64,000 nucleotides of DNA from Actinomadura alba (GTDB lineage: Bacteria; Actinomycetota; Actinomycetes; Streptosporangiales; Streptosporangiaceae), in NCBI RefSeq assembly GCF_014323705.1, contig NZ_JABVEC010000018.1:1-64000 (forward strand). Reading direction: 5' to 3'. The translations under genes were made by a program, and so were the position numbers. The notes under the pieces are model-generated. The model searched no databases. It had not been told where the DNA came from and saw only the letters and a list, made by a program, of their open reading frames with translations. The stretch's first letter is position 1. The number at the start of each line of letters is the position of its first letter. Below, one piece after another: positions 38,698 through 47,719 of the stretch.

Positions 38698-39135
38698 TCA
38701 CGCCACGACCCTTGCGGTCGACCAGGCCGTCCAGCCTCGGCTGAGCACATACGCGGCCAGCAGGATGAGCGTGACCGCTCCGTCGGCGATCAGCGCCACG
38801 CCGGCGCCGTCGGTCCCGCTCCCGAAGGACAAGGCGGCCAGGGTCAGGCCGAGCTTGTTGAGGATGGCGAGCTCCCAGATCCCGGCGTAGAGCCGGGGGC
38901 GGTAGACCAGCAGCAGGAACACGCCCGCGAAGACACCGAAGCCGAGCATGCGCCAGGTCTCGACCATCCGTGTGGCCGGTCCGGCGTCCGCGACGGCGCC
39001 CACTGCGCCGGCCACTGCGGCGACGGCGCCGGCGGCGGCGAGGACGAGCAGGGCCCGCGCGACGCGGTCACGGATCCGCGCGGAGCCGGTGCCGGTGCCG
39101 GTCTCGACGTGAAGGGATGGGGCATGAGCGGGCAT
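38698..39135 (-). CDS. Small four-segment membrane protein under TetR control
   Basis: 145 aa, four predicted membrane segments (ALLVLAAAGAVAAVAGAVGA; MLGFGVFAGVFLLLVY; LGLTLAALSFG; VALIADGAVTLILLAAYVL). It is divergent from a TetR gene across two palindromic operators, so it is almost certainly the repressed target. It may act in small-molecule export or membrane stress; no family is recognised. ATG 39135 has AAGGAAG upstream. Confidence 0.75.
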   Translation of the reverse strand: MPAHAPSLHVETGTGTGSARIRDRVARALLVLAAAGAVAAVAGAVGAVADAGPATRMVETWRMLGFGVFAGVFLLLVYRPRLYAGIWELAILNKLGLTLAALSFGSGTDGAGVALIADGAVTLILLAAYVLSRGWTAWSTARVVA

Positions 39136-39149
39136 CGACGCTTCCTTTC

Positions 39150-39189
39150 ACCCTAACGGCGTTAGGGTGCTAACCTAACACCGTTAGGT
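39150..39189. promoter_or_regulatory. Two tandem TetR-type operators
   Basis: ACCCTAAC-ggc-GTTAGGGT (39150-39168) and ACCTAAC-acc-GTTAGGT (39173-39189). Both are perfect dyads with 3-base spacers, centred 22 bases apart, in the divergent promoter region between the membrane protein and TetR genes. Confidence 0.85.
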
Positions 39190-39210
39190 CATTCTGGGAA
39201 GGCGGGACGA

Positions 39211-39750
39211 ATGGCTTCCCACGCACTGAGCCGGCTCACCCCACGAGCCCGGGAGATCGTGCAGACCGCGCGGCAACTCCTCGAGCGGGAGGGCCCCGAT
39301 GCACTGTCGATGCGTCGCCTCGCCGCCCAACTCGGGATCCGCGCCTCCTCGATCTACGAGCACCTCCGCGACAAGCAGGCACTGGAGGCGGCGCTGATCT
39401 CGGTCGGCTTCGAGGAGCAGGCCGAACTGTTCTCGCAGGCCGTCCATCGATCCGACGCCCCGATCGCCGCCCTCACCGCCGCGTACCGCGACTTCGCGCG
39501 CCGCCAGCCGAACCTCTATCGGCTGATGACCGAGCGGCCCCTGCGCCGCGACCTGCTCACCTCCGGCGTCGAGGAGGCGGCCGCAATGCCGCTCCTCGAC
39601 GCCACCGGCGGTGACCACGAACGCGCACGGGCCATCTGGGCCTTCGCACACGGCATGGTCATCCTCGAGCTGAACCAACGCTTCCCACCCGACGCCGATC
39701 TCGACACCACCTGGAGCAAGGGCATCGACGCGTTCCACGGCACGGGCTGA
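39211..39750 (+). CDS. TetR/AcrR-family transcriptional regulator
   Basis: 179 aa. The N-terminal helix-turn-helix LRRLAAQLGIR-type block is MRRLAAQLGIRASSIYEHLR near residue 31. The C-terminal ligand domain (YRDFARRQPNLYRLMTERPL) is of the WHG/TetR_C_33 kind. It should bind the two palindromes in front of it and regulate itself and the divergent membrane protein. GGAAGG precedes the ATG. Confidence 0.88.
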   Translation: MASHALSRLTPRAREIVQTARQLLEREGPDALSMRRLAAQLGIRASSIYEHLRDKQALEAALISVGFEEQAELFSQAVHRSDAPIAALTAAYRDFARRQPNLYRLMTERPLRRDLLTSGVEEAAAMPLLDATGGDHERARAIWAFAHGMVILELNQRFPPDADLDTTWSKGIDAFHGTG

Positions 39751-40002
39751 GCGCCGCCCACTCGGTACGAGGGCGAGTGCCGGCCAGTCAGGCCCCGGAA
39801 CGCCACCAGGTGGAACGGCGGGTACGGCCAGTGCTGGACGGCGGCGTCGAGGGAACACCCCGGCTCGGGTATCGCCGAACGGTCCGCAGCGGACCGGCAA
39901 TACGAGAGATGTGCCGCGACTGCACCGAATGTGATGCTGCCGATGTGGCCCGAGCCGAACCGGGCAGCCTCAGTGACGGCCCGACTGATTGCGGGAGTGT
40001 CC

Positions 40003-42192
40003 ATGAGAACCGCATACCGAACGTGCCCCATCTGCGACGCCGTCTGCGGCCTGCGCCTGACGCTCGAAGGGAACGGGAAGGTACGGTCCGTCAAGGGCGA
40101 CTCGGACGACCCGTTGTCCCATGGATACATCTGCCCCAAGGGGGCGAGTCTCGGTGTCCTCGACGAGGATCCGGACCGGCTCCGCGTTCCCATGATCCGA
40201 GAGGGTGACCGCTGGCGCGAGGCCGGCTGGGAGGAGGCGTTCGAGACCGTCGAACGTGGGCTCATGGGCGTCGTCGAGGCCCATGGACGGGACGCCGTCG
40301 CCACGTACTTCGGCAACCCCACCTTCCACACGATGGGCGGAATCTTCTACCGAGGGCCGCTGGCCCAGGCGCTGGGCACGCGCAACGTCTACAGCGCCAG
40401 CACCATCGACCAGATTCCCAAGCACGTCGCCTGTGGTCTGCTGTTCGGCAACGCCCTGGCCATTTCGGTGCCCGACGTGGACCGGACCGACCATCTGTTC
40501 ATCCTCGGCGCCAACCCGGCGGAATCGCACGGCTCCCTGTTCGCCGCGCCGGATCTCCCCGGCCGCCTGCGGGCGCTCCGCCGGCGCGGCGGCAAGATCG
40601 TGGTCGCCGATCCGCGCCGGACCCGCACCGCCGAACTCGCCGACGAGCACCTGTTCGTCCGCCCGGGCACCGACGCGTGCCTGCTGTTCGGCATCGTGCA
40701 CACCCTCCTCGCCGAGAACCTCACCGCCGTGAAGGTCGAGGTGGAGGGGCTGCAGGAGCTCACCCGGCTGGCGGCCGCCTTCACCCCGCGGGCGGTCGCG
40801 CCGGTATGCGGAGTGCCCGCCGAGGCGATCATGCGGCTGGCGCGTGAGCTCGCTGCGGCCCCCACCGCCGCCGTGTACACCCGCGTCGGCACCTGCACCG
40901 CCGACTTCGGCACCGTCACCCAGTGGCTCGTCGATGTGATCAATATTCTCACCGGCAACCTCGACCGACCCGGCGGAGTGATGTTCACCAAGCCGGCCAC
41001 CGTCGAGCTCCCCATGGGGAGGCCCTTCGCCATGGGGCGATGGCACAGCCGGGTCCGCGGCCTACCCGAGGTCCTCGGCGAGCTGCCGGTGGCCACTTTG
41101 GTGGACGAACTGGAGACCCCCGGCGAGGGGCAGGTCAGGGCGATGGTGACGGTGGCCGGCAATCTGGTGCTGTCGGCGCCGAACGGCCCGCGCCTGGGCC
41201 GCGCACTCCAGGACCTGGAATTCATGGTCTGCGTGGATCCCTATCTGAACGAGACCACCCGGCTGGCCCATGTGGTGCTGCCGCCTCCGCGGACGCTGCA
41301 GATGCCCCATTACGACCTTCTGCTGCTCACGGTGACGGTGCGCAACTACACCCGGTTCTCCCCGCCGGTCCTGCCGCTGGAGGCCGGGCAGCCCTCGGAA
41401 GCGGAGATCATGGCGAAGCTGGCACTGATCGCTGCGGGCAAGGGGGCGCAGGCCGATCCGGCGGATCTCGATGAGCTGATGCTCGGTGAGCTGCTCACGG
41501 CCGGGACCCAGATGCCGGGTTCGCCGGTCATGGGCCGGGATCCAGGGGAACTTCGGGCCGAGCTGGAGGGCGACAGCGGACCCGAACTGCTGCTGGACGC
41601 CATGCTCCGGCTCGGCCCTTACGGCCTGTCCCTGGCCGATCTGCGGGCCAACCCGCACGGCATCGACCTCGGCCCGCTGGAGCCGAGGCTGGAGGAGATG
41701 CTGGGCACGGACTCGGGTCGTGTACGGCTCGCGCCGCCCGAGCTGACCAGCGAGATCACGCGGCTGCGCGAGCGGCTGGACGCTCCGCCGGCCGACATGG
41801 TGCTGATCGGACGACGGCAGCTGCGTTCCAACAACAGCTGGCTCCACAATGTGCCCACCCTGGTCGGTGGCAGCAATCGGTGCACGCTGCACGTCAATCC
41901 GGCCGACGTGGCCGAACTGGGGCTCGGGAATCACGCACGGGTGCGTTCGGCGACCGGTGAGGTGGTCGCCCCGGTGGAGGCCACCGAGGCGATCATGCCG
42001 GGGGTGGTCAGCCTTCCGCACGGATGGGGGCACGCCGGCAGCGTTCAGCGGGTCGCGGCGGCCCACGCAGGGGTCAACGCGAACACGCTGACCGACGACT
42101 CGGTCGTGGACCCTCTGTCCGGCAACGCGGTGTTCAACGGGGTTCCCGTCACGGTCGCCCCGGCCGCGGAGCCCGGATCCGGCGACGGCTGA
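40003..42192 (+). CDS. Molybdopterin-dependent oxidoreductase, single subunit
   Basis: 729 aa. The N-terminal [4Fe-4S] ligands are C-x2-C-x3-C (CPICDAVCG) with the fourth in YICPKGASL. The middle (FHTMGGIFYRGPLAQALGTR, NPAESHGSLF, IVVADPRRTRTAELADEHLF) and the C-terminal molydopterin-binding barrel (NNSWLHNVPTLVGG) follow formate dehydrogenase/BisC-like enzymes. No selenocysteine, no twin-arginine signal and no partner subunits nearby, so it is a cytoplasmic orphan of unknown substrate. ATG 40003 is chosen over 39931 because GGGAG precedes it and the Fe-S motif starts at residue 8. Confidence 0.85.
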   Translation: MRTAYRTCPICDAVCGLRLTLEGNGKVRSVKGDSDDPLSHGYICPKGASLGVLDEDPDRLRVPMIREGDRWREAGWEEAFETVERGLMGVVEAHGRDAVATYFGNPTFHTMGGIFYRGPLAQALGTRNVYSASTIDQIPKHVACGLLFGNALAISVPDVDRTDHLFILGANPAESHGSLFAAPDLPGRLRALRRRGGKIVVADPRRTRTAELADEHLFVRPGTDACLLFGIVHTLLAENLTAVKVEVEGLQELTRLAAAFTPRAVAPVCGVPAEAIMRLARELAAAPTAAVYTRVGTCTADFGTVTQWLVDVINILTGNLDRPGGVMFTKPATVELPMGRPFAMGRWHSRVRGLPEVLGELPVATLVDELETPGEGQVRAMVTVAGNLVLSAPNGPRLGRALQDLEFMVCVDPYLNETTRLAHVVLPPPRTLQMPHYDLLLLTVTVRNYTRFSPPVLPLEAGQPSEAEIMAKLALIAAGKGAQADPADLDELMLGELLTAGTQMPGSPVMGRDPGELRAELEGDSGPELLLDAMLRLGPYGLSLADLRANPHGIDLGPLEPRLEEMLGTDSGRVRLAPPELTSEITRLRERLDAPPADMVLIGRRQLRSNNSWLHNVPTLVGGSNRCTLHVNPADVAELGLGNHARVRSATGEVVAPVEATEAIMPGVVSLPHGWGHAGSVQRVAAAHAGVNANTLTDDSVVDPLSGNAVFNGVPVTVAPAAEPGSGDG

Positions 42193-42292
42193 GCTTCGTC
42201 CGAACGCGAGTCATCCGGAGAAACCGCTTCTTCCGCCCCGGGAGCCGGGTCGGTGAACAATCGGCTATCGGGCTTGTGCGTCTGATCCTGGC

Positions 42293-42757
42293 GTGAGCAG
42301 TGAGGTTGCCGTATTGTCAGTCGGCGTGTCGATCGTGAATGAACTGCTGCGCTGCATCAACGATCCTGACGATGACAGCACCAGAGCGTACGAGATTGTC
42401 GACGAAATAGTGGCGAGCGGCGACGGGGCGCTGGTGCCGCACCTCACGACAGAACTACAGAAATTTCTAAATGAGGAAGATTTCTACGGCCGCGATGTCG
42501 TTGCCGATGCACTGGCTGGACTTGCAGGCATCGAGGCCCTGCCCCTTCTGATCGCGGCATCGGCGCGAGATCTGGGCGATGACCAAGATACATTGCAGTC
42601 AACAATTCTCGAATTGATATCGACAGATAACACCCGCGCTCGCGCCATCCTGGAGAACCTAAGCGCCGATAACTCGCCGTCAGTCCGCAAGACCGCCGCA
42701 TGGGCCCTGGAATTTCTGGAGCCGGACCTGGACCAACCGGCGCGCACTCTCGACTGA
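42293..42757 (+). CDS. HEAT-repeat-like small protein
   Basis: 154 aa, all alpha-helical: repeated units such as EIVDEIVASGDGALVPHL, VADALAGLAGIEALPLLIAA and SPSVRKTAAWALEFL fit HEAT/PBS-lyase-type repeats. Lower GC than its neighbours. Such short solenoids are common among immunity proteins of actinobacterial islands, but the function is unknown here. GTG start at 42293. Confidence 0.6.
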   Translation: MSSEVAVLSVGVSIVNELLRCINDPDDDSTRAYEIVDEIVASGDGALVPHLTTELQKFLNEEDFYGRDVVADALAGLAGIEALPLLIAASARDLGDDQDTLQSTILELISTDNTRARAILENLSADNSPSVRKTAAWALEFLEPDLDQPARTLD

Positions 42758-43578
42758 TTCGCCCAGGCGATCCGCCAACCAGAAGGGATTGTTACCCGGG
42801 CGAACCAGATCATCGAATTCGGATTAACCGGGCCATCACGTGCCGCAAGAAGTCAATCATCAAACGGATCGGGGTCGGCTGATCGTTTCCACTCGCCCGT
42901 TCGGAGACCATCGCAAAGCCGCGTTCAACCCCGCCAAGGTCGTCGCCTTCAACCGGCGAGTCCTGCCTATGCCGATCGACCCCTCAACGACGACACAGCA
43001 ATCGGAGCCCTCACGCTGGCGCCCAAATGGTCAACCAACATCGACAGTGCGTGTTCACGCCCTACCAGTGGATTCATGATCACCCCGCGTCCTGGCGGAG
43101 AGTGCCCCATCGCAGGACATCGGCACGGCCATATGCGACGCTCAACGATCATCAGTCTGATGGCGCAAACACGCTATATCCCATATCCAGATGCAATTGA
43201 TCAGTCTGGCCGATCACTGTTTAAGGCAGTAAGTCACGTAGTGTGCTTGGTGGCATGGGTTCGCCCCGTACTGGACACAACGGCGTGTCGACGGCCGTCG
43301 ACCATTTCCGCTACATGACCAGACCCTTCCCCTCCTCGGCCTCACATCATGATCTCGAAACAGCCGTGTCCGGGATCTGATGAAGCGTGCCTTCAACACC
43401 GCAAAGACGTGATGTGCACGCACGGGCTGCTGGGTCAAGCTAGCCGCACACGCCTCGACCGGGCGGGAAGCTCCGGTGCGGTCGGTCGGTCCGGCAGAAC
43501 AACTCTCGCTCATCCGACGACCGACTCGGGCCTTCTGTGGCTCCCGGAGGTACCGCCCACTGTTTGACGGGAGCAGAC
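42758..43578. other. 820-base stretch without a supported gene
   Basis: Mixed, partly AT-richer sequence. A perfect 16-base palindrome GTCGACGGCCGTCGAC lies at 43287-43302. Several short open frames occur on both strands, but none shows family features. The stretch may hold decayed mobile DNA and the promoter of the second DAHP synthase. Confidence 0.5.
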
Positions 43579-44805
43579 ATGCAGCCACCCAGCTCCTCGG
43601 CGGGCTTCGCCGAACTCCGACCGTGGGAGGGCACGCCGGCGGCGCAGCAGCCGGAGTGGCGAGAACACGCCGCTCACCACGAGATCTGCCAAAGGCTGGC
43701 TTCCGCTCCGCCCCTGGTGACAACCGCGGAGATTCAACGCCTGCGGTGGTCGCTCTCGAGATTGATGACGGCCGATGCTCTCGTGCTTCAACTGGGCGAC
43801 TGCGCGGAGAGCTTCTATGAATGTGCTGCGCCACACGTATCGGAGAAGCTTCGTGTCATCGACAGGCTTGGAGATCGATTCAGCGATCTCACCGGCCAGA
43901 CTGTCATACGTATCGGCCGCATGGGTGGACAGTTCGCCAAACCCCGGTCACAGGCAACTGAGCGTCACGGTGAGCTGACCATCCCTTCTTTCCGAGGGCA
44001 CATGATAAATTCGGAAATTGCAACTCCCGTGACCCGGAAGCCCGACCCACGGCGCATGTTGTGGGCCTATGAGGCCAGCGATAAAGTGCAGCGGGTGATG
44101 CGAACGCACCGCCAGAGACACGGCCGCATGCCTGCTATGGACGGGCCGTGGTCGAGCCACGAGGCCCTGGTCATCGACTATGAAACCCGATTGGTCCGCC
44201 GCGACCCGGACACGGGCGACCTGCATCTGACCTCGACACACCTGCCATGGGTGGGGGAACGGACACGCCACCCGGCCGGCGCGCATGTCGCCTTGCTCTC
44301 CTCAGTGGCCAATCCGGTCGGATGCAAAGTCGGGCCGACGGCGACCCCTGATGACATACTGAGGCTGTGTGAGGCGCTTAATCCGCAACGCGAGCCCGGC
44401 CGTCTCATACTGATACCGCGGATGGGCCGAAACCTAATTCGAGAGGTCCTGCCGCCCATCGTCCGGCGTGTGGCGAATGCAGGATACCCGGTGATCTGGC
44501 TGGGTGACCCTATGCACGGCAACACCGTGATATCTCGACTCGGTCTGAAAACACGTTATCTCGCCGACGTGATCACTGAAGCCCTGAGATTTCGCGACAT
44601 CATCGAGGAGAGCCGGCAGCACGCCGCCGGACTCCATATAGAGGTCGCAGCGGGCGACGTGACGGAATGCATCGGCGGGTCAGTGGAGAGCGAGGACGAT
44701 CTGCCGCGTCACTACACCTCGCTGTGCGACCCGAGACTCAACGTCGACCAAGCCACCGAACTCATCGAGGCGTGGGTCAAGGGATCGGCGACCGGCCGCT
44801 CCTAG
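43579..44805 (+). CDS. 3-deoxy-D-arabino-heptulosonate 7-phosphate synthase, class II (second, short copy)
   Basis: 408 aa. LQLGDCAESFYE, RIGRMGGQFAKPRS, SSHEALVIDYE, KVGPTATPDD, DPMHGNT and HIEVAAGDVTECIGG keep the metal and substrate residues of class II DAHP synthase. It is ~40 residues shorter and much diverged from the housekeeping copy at 3176-4525, lacking the N-terminal allosteric part. Short copies of this kind are typical of gene clusters making chorismate-derived products (phenazine PhzC, benzoxazoles). ATG 43579 with CGGGAG upstream. The stop codon lies inside the CTAG at the left end of the TnpB element, so the last residues may have been altered by insertion. Confidence 0.88.
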   Translation: MQPPSSSAGFAELRPWEGTPAAQQPEWREHAAHHEICQRLASAPPLVTTAEIQRLRWSLSRLMTADALVLQLGDCAESFYECAAPHVSEKLRVIDRLGDRFSDLTGQTVIRIGRMGGQFAKPRSQATERHGELTIPSFRGHMINSEIATPVTRKPDPRRMLWAYEASDKVQRVMRTHRQRHGRMPAMDGPWSSHEALVIDYETRLVRRDPDTGDLHLTSTHLPWVGERTRHPAGAHVALLSSVANPVGCKVGPTATPDDILRLCEALNPQREPGRLILIPRMGRNLIREVLPPIVRRVANAGYPVIWLGDPMHGNTVISRLGLKTRYLADVITEALRFRDIIEESRQHAAGLHIEVAAGDVTECIGGSVESEDDLPRHYTSLCDPRLNVDQATELIEAWVKGSATGRS

Positions 44806-46313
44806 TGCCGTATCAGGCAATGTTGCCCTGCCGTCGCGAATATTGTCGTGGGTGCGTGGTGTAGTTGGTTCGTGCCTCGTGGTAATGATCGGGATGCTCC
44901 CAGGGTGGTTCACCGGACCGCCCGAATCGGTTTGCGTGTGACAAGGGCCCAGCGGCGGCGGTGTTTCGGGTTGCTGGTGTCGGCGGGTGATGTGTGGGCC
45001 TGCGTGCTGGACATGAATCGTTGGCGGCGGCAACGAGGCTTGCCCGCGATGGTGAACTTCCAGGAGTTGTGCAGGGAGCTTCACAACAGCGGTCCGGGCG
45101 TGTTCGGTGAGCTGGCTTCCATCCCCGCGGAGGGGATGCTGCGCCGTTTCTCCGACGCGTGGTTCTCTGCTGCCAAGCGCCGAAGACAAGGCGATACGTC
45201 GGCTCGGTATCCGCGGCGTAAGCGCCGGCTGATGCCGGTGCGGTTCCGGCACGGGGCGTTCACGACCCAAGGCCGCAGGTTGAGGTTGGCCACGGCTCGC
45301 GGGTGTCCGCCGTTGTGGGTGCGGCTGGATCGTGACCCGCCCTATCCGGCCGAGCAGGTCCGCTCGGTGACCTTGCTGGCCGACGGCGGCCGCCTGTTCG
45401 TTGAGGTCACCGCGCAGGTGCCGGTCGCCACCTACCCGCCCGGCGCAGAACCCGACCCCTCGCGGGTGGCCGGAGTGGATCCCGGCGTGATCCACCTGTA
45501 CGCCGCCGCCGGCCCCGACGAGCAAGGGCTGCTGGTGTCCGGGCGGGCGGTCCGCGCCGAAAACCACCTGCACCTGCGCGACACCAAGGCCCGCACCAAA
45601 GCGACCGCACGCCGGGCGCCCACCAAAGGCCAAGCGGGATCGCGGCGGTGGAAGAAGACCCGCACCCGCCAACGCAAACTCCAAGCCCGGCACCACCGGC
45701 GGATCACACAAGCCCACCACGAAGCCGCGCGCGATGTGGTGCAGTGGGCGATCCAGCACCGCATCGGCATCCTGAAGATCGGCGACCCGCGCGGTGTCCT
45801 GGAGTTGACGGCCGGACGCCGCCACAACAAGCGCCTGCGGGACTGGCGGGTCGGTCACCTGATCACATGCCTGCGGGACAAGGCAGAACAGGCCGGGATC
45901 GATACCCATCTGGTCGACGAGCGCGGCACCTCCTCGACCTGCCCGACCTGTGATCGCCGGGTCCCCAAACCCAAGAACCGGAATTTCTCCTGCCCGCACT
46001 GCGCCTTCACCGGGCACCGCGACCTCGTCGGCGGCGCCAACATCGCCACCCGAACCATTGGGGGCGGAACCATCACGGCCGATCGCAACCCCTTCCCGAC
46101 CGTGATCCAGCACCGTCGAGCCGGCCGGCACCTGCCAGGTGTCAACTCGGCACGACGTGACCCCAGACGACGCCCCCATCACGGCACCGTACGAGGGTCC
46201 CCTGGCCGGCCGAGGCCCGCCCCACCGGAAATGGGGACGTCGCTCGCCCACCAAGCGAGGATCAGCCAACACCACCTCGACAGCGAGGCAAACGTTGCCT
46301 GACACGGCACTAG
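44802..46313 (+). mobile_element. TnpB-carrying element with inverted ends
   Basis: The ends read CTAG-TGCCGTATCAGGCAATG (left) and the reverse complement of CTAG-TGCCGTGTCAGGCAACG (right), 22-base imperfect inverted repeats bounded by CTAG on both sides, which may be a target duplication. The only gene inside is a TnpB. IS605/IS1341-type elements normally lack inverted repeats, so this may be a TnpB riding in an IS5/IS630-like shell. Confidence 0.7.
44848..46302 (+). CDS. TnpB (OrfB) of IS200/IS605-type element
   Basis: 484 aa. RuvC-like nuclease fold: first acid in GVDPGVIHLY, second position in LKIGDPRGVLEL where an aspartate replaces the usual glutamate, third acid in GHRDLVGGANIA. The zinc ribbon is CPTC...CPHC. 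A long Arg/Pro-rich tail follows (~residues 410-484). TnpB proteins are RNA-guided nucleases that help the element persist; no TnpA is present. GTG 44848. An omega-RNA may lie at the 3' end of the element. Confidence 0.83.
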   Translation: MGAWCSWFVPRGNDRDAPRVVHRTARIGLRVTRAQRRRCFGLLVSAGDVWACVLDMNRWRRQRGLPAMVNFQELCRELHNSGPGVFGELASIPAEGMLRRFSDAWFSAAKRRRQGDTSARYPRRKRRLMPVRFRHGAFTTQGRRLRLATARGCPPLWVRLDRDPPYPAEQVRSVTLLADGGRLFVEVTAQVPVATYPPGAEPDPSRVAGVDPGVIHLYAAAGPDEQGLLVSGRAVRAENHLHLRDTKARTKATARRAPTKGQAGSRRWKKTRTRQRKLQARHHRRITQAHHEAARDVVQWAIQHRIGILKIGDPRGVLELTAGRRHNKRLRDWRVGHLITCLRDKAEQAGIDTHLVDERGTSSTCPTCDRRVPKPKNRNFSCPHCAFTGHRDLVGGANIATRTIGGGTITADRNPFPTVIQHRRAGRHLPGVNSARRDPRRRPHHGTVRGSPGRPRPAPPEMGTSLAHQARISQHHLDSEANVA

Positions 46314-46649
46314 ATGCCCCTGGCTCCTCGATCGCTGCGGCTGGAAGTGGTGCTTGCTGCCGCAGGACCGGGGAAGTGGCCGCGGGCGTTGACCTCCCCA
46401 ATAGGCTATCGAGCTACCGGACGCCGGGGTCCTGGGAGTCCACATCGACGCGCAGGACTCCTCCTCGCGGACGAGCGGCCGCCTACCGCGCACGCAGTAC
46501 TTTCGCGCCGCCTGCGGCGTCCGCAGCAACCGGATGCGCCACCTGCGGCAGCGCGAATTGCATACGTCTGCAGGACGACCGGCGGCGCGTCCGGCGACAT
46601 GATCAGGCGACATCCAAACCTCGGAAACCCACGAAAAGAAGAGAGGGAC
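46314..46649. other. Intergenic, no gene seen
   Basis: 330 bases between the mobile element and the DUF6223-like gene. No family features in any frame; AGAGAGG at its right end is the ribosome binding site of the next gene. Confidence 0.5.
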
Positions 46650-47054
46650 ATGAGCTCATCAGGAGCCCTGATGTCAGTCCGACTTGTTCTTGCCGTGACC
46701 GGAGCCGCCCTGCTCGGGATGTTCGGGCTTGCCGCACCGGCCGCCGCGCACGTCTCCGCCGCCGCGGGTGATACCGGCTCCGGACGACTCGGGAGCACCG
46801 TGGCCCTGGTTGTGGGGCTGATCGGCATGGTCCTGGGTGGGCTGGCTCTGGCCCGCCCGGCCGGTCGTAAGGCCATGGTGGCCCTGGTGGTGGGCCTGAT
46901 CGGCATGGTCCTCGGCGTGCTGGCTCTGGCCACCTCCACCGATGGTGTCGGCACCGGCAACGGGCGAGGCGGTGCCATCGGGGCCATGGTGGTAGGGCTG
47001 ATCGGCATGGTCCTCGGTGGGCTGGCTCTGGCCCGCTCCCGCCGGACCGGCTGA
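46650..47054 (+). CDS. DUF6223-like membrane protein with three glycine-rich repeats
   Basis: 134 aa. A signal or first membrane segment (LVLAVTGAALLGMFGLAAPA) is followed by three near-copies of VVGLIGMVLGGLALAR, each a membrane-spanning hairpin unit. This matches the DUF6223 family of small actinobacterial membrane proteins. GAGAGGGA precedes the ATG. It faces the two-component genes convergently and may be their target or sensor partner; that is only inferred from position. Confidence 0.72.
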   Translation: MSSSGALMSVRLVLAVTGAALLGMFGLAAPAAAHVSAAAGDTGSGRLGSTVALVVGLIGMVLGGLALARPAGRKAMVALVVGLIGMVLGVLALATSTDGVGTGNGRGGAIGAMVVGLIGMVLGGLALARSRRTG

Positions 47055-47091
47055 CCGGCTGACGGCCGGTGACCCGTCCGCTTCCATCGGC

Positions 47092-47700
47092 TCAGATCCA
47101 GCCGGCCCGCGATGCGGCGTGCACGGCACTGATCCTGTTCCCCGCCTCCAGCTTGTGGATGGCCGAATGAATGTGATTTCGGACCGTTCCCGGGCTCAGG
47201 TGCAGCTGAGACGCGATGGCGCTGAGGGGGCGGCCGTCCTCGGCGGCCTTCAGGATCTCCGCCTCGCGGGCCGTCAGCGGGTTCTCGCCGGCGGCCAGCA
47301 TCTCGGCGACCAGCTCGGGGGTGAAATGCCGTCCCCCCGCGTGCACCTCACGGATCACCCTCGTCAGCTCACTGATCGAGGTCTCCTTGGTGAGGATTCC
47401 GCGCACTCCGGCCTTGAGGGCCCGCTGCAGGTGCCCGGGCCGGGCGTCGCAGGTCAGGATCACCACCGGGAAACCGGAACGTTCCCGGTTCAGCTGCTCG
47501 GCGACCTCGATCCCGTTCATGCCCGGCATGTGCACATCGAGAACGGCGAGCCCGGCCTGGTGGTCGTCCACGAGCTCCAGCACACTGTCGCCCCACCCTG
47601 TGTGGGCGACGACCTCGATGTCTCCCGACAGTTGGAGAAGTTCAGTGAGGGCCTCCCTGGTGAGGGCTTCGTCCTCGGCCAGGACAACCTTGATCGCCAT
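47092..47700 (-). CDS. NarL/DesR-type response regulator
   Basis: 202 aa. Receiver with Asp55 in LAVLDVHMPG and the acidic pair ED10-11 type, then a LuxR helix-turn-helix (LTAREAEILKAAEDGRPLSA; LHLSPGTVRNHIHSAIHKL). It follows the kinase gene by 19 bases on the same strand, so the pair is an operon. GGTGGAGG lies before the ATG. Targets are unknown. Confidence 0.9.
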   Translation of the reverse strand: MAIKVVLAEDEALTREALTELLQLSGDIEVVAHTGWGDSVLELVDDHQAGLAVLDVHMPGMNGIEVAEQLNRERSGFPVVILTCDARPGHLQRALKAGVRGILTKETSISELTRVIREVHAGGRHFTPELVAEMLAAGENPLTAREAEILKAAEDGRPLSAIASQLHLSPGTVRNHIHSAIHKLEAGNRISAVHAASRAGWI

Positions 47701-47719
47701 CTTTCCTCCACCAGTCGCC

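Noticed and set aside
43214-43834. 206-codon minus-strand frame overlapping the second DAHP synthase start
   Set aside because: Arg/Pro/Ser-rich, no motif, and it overlaps a well-supported gene.
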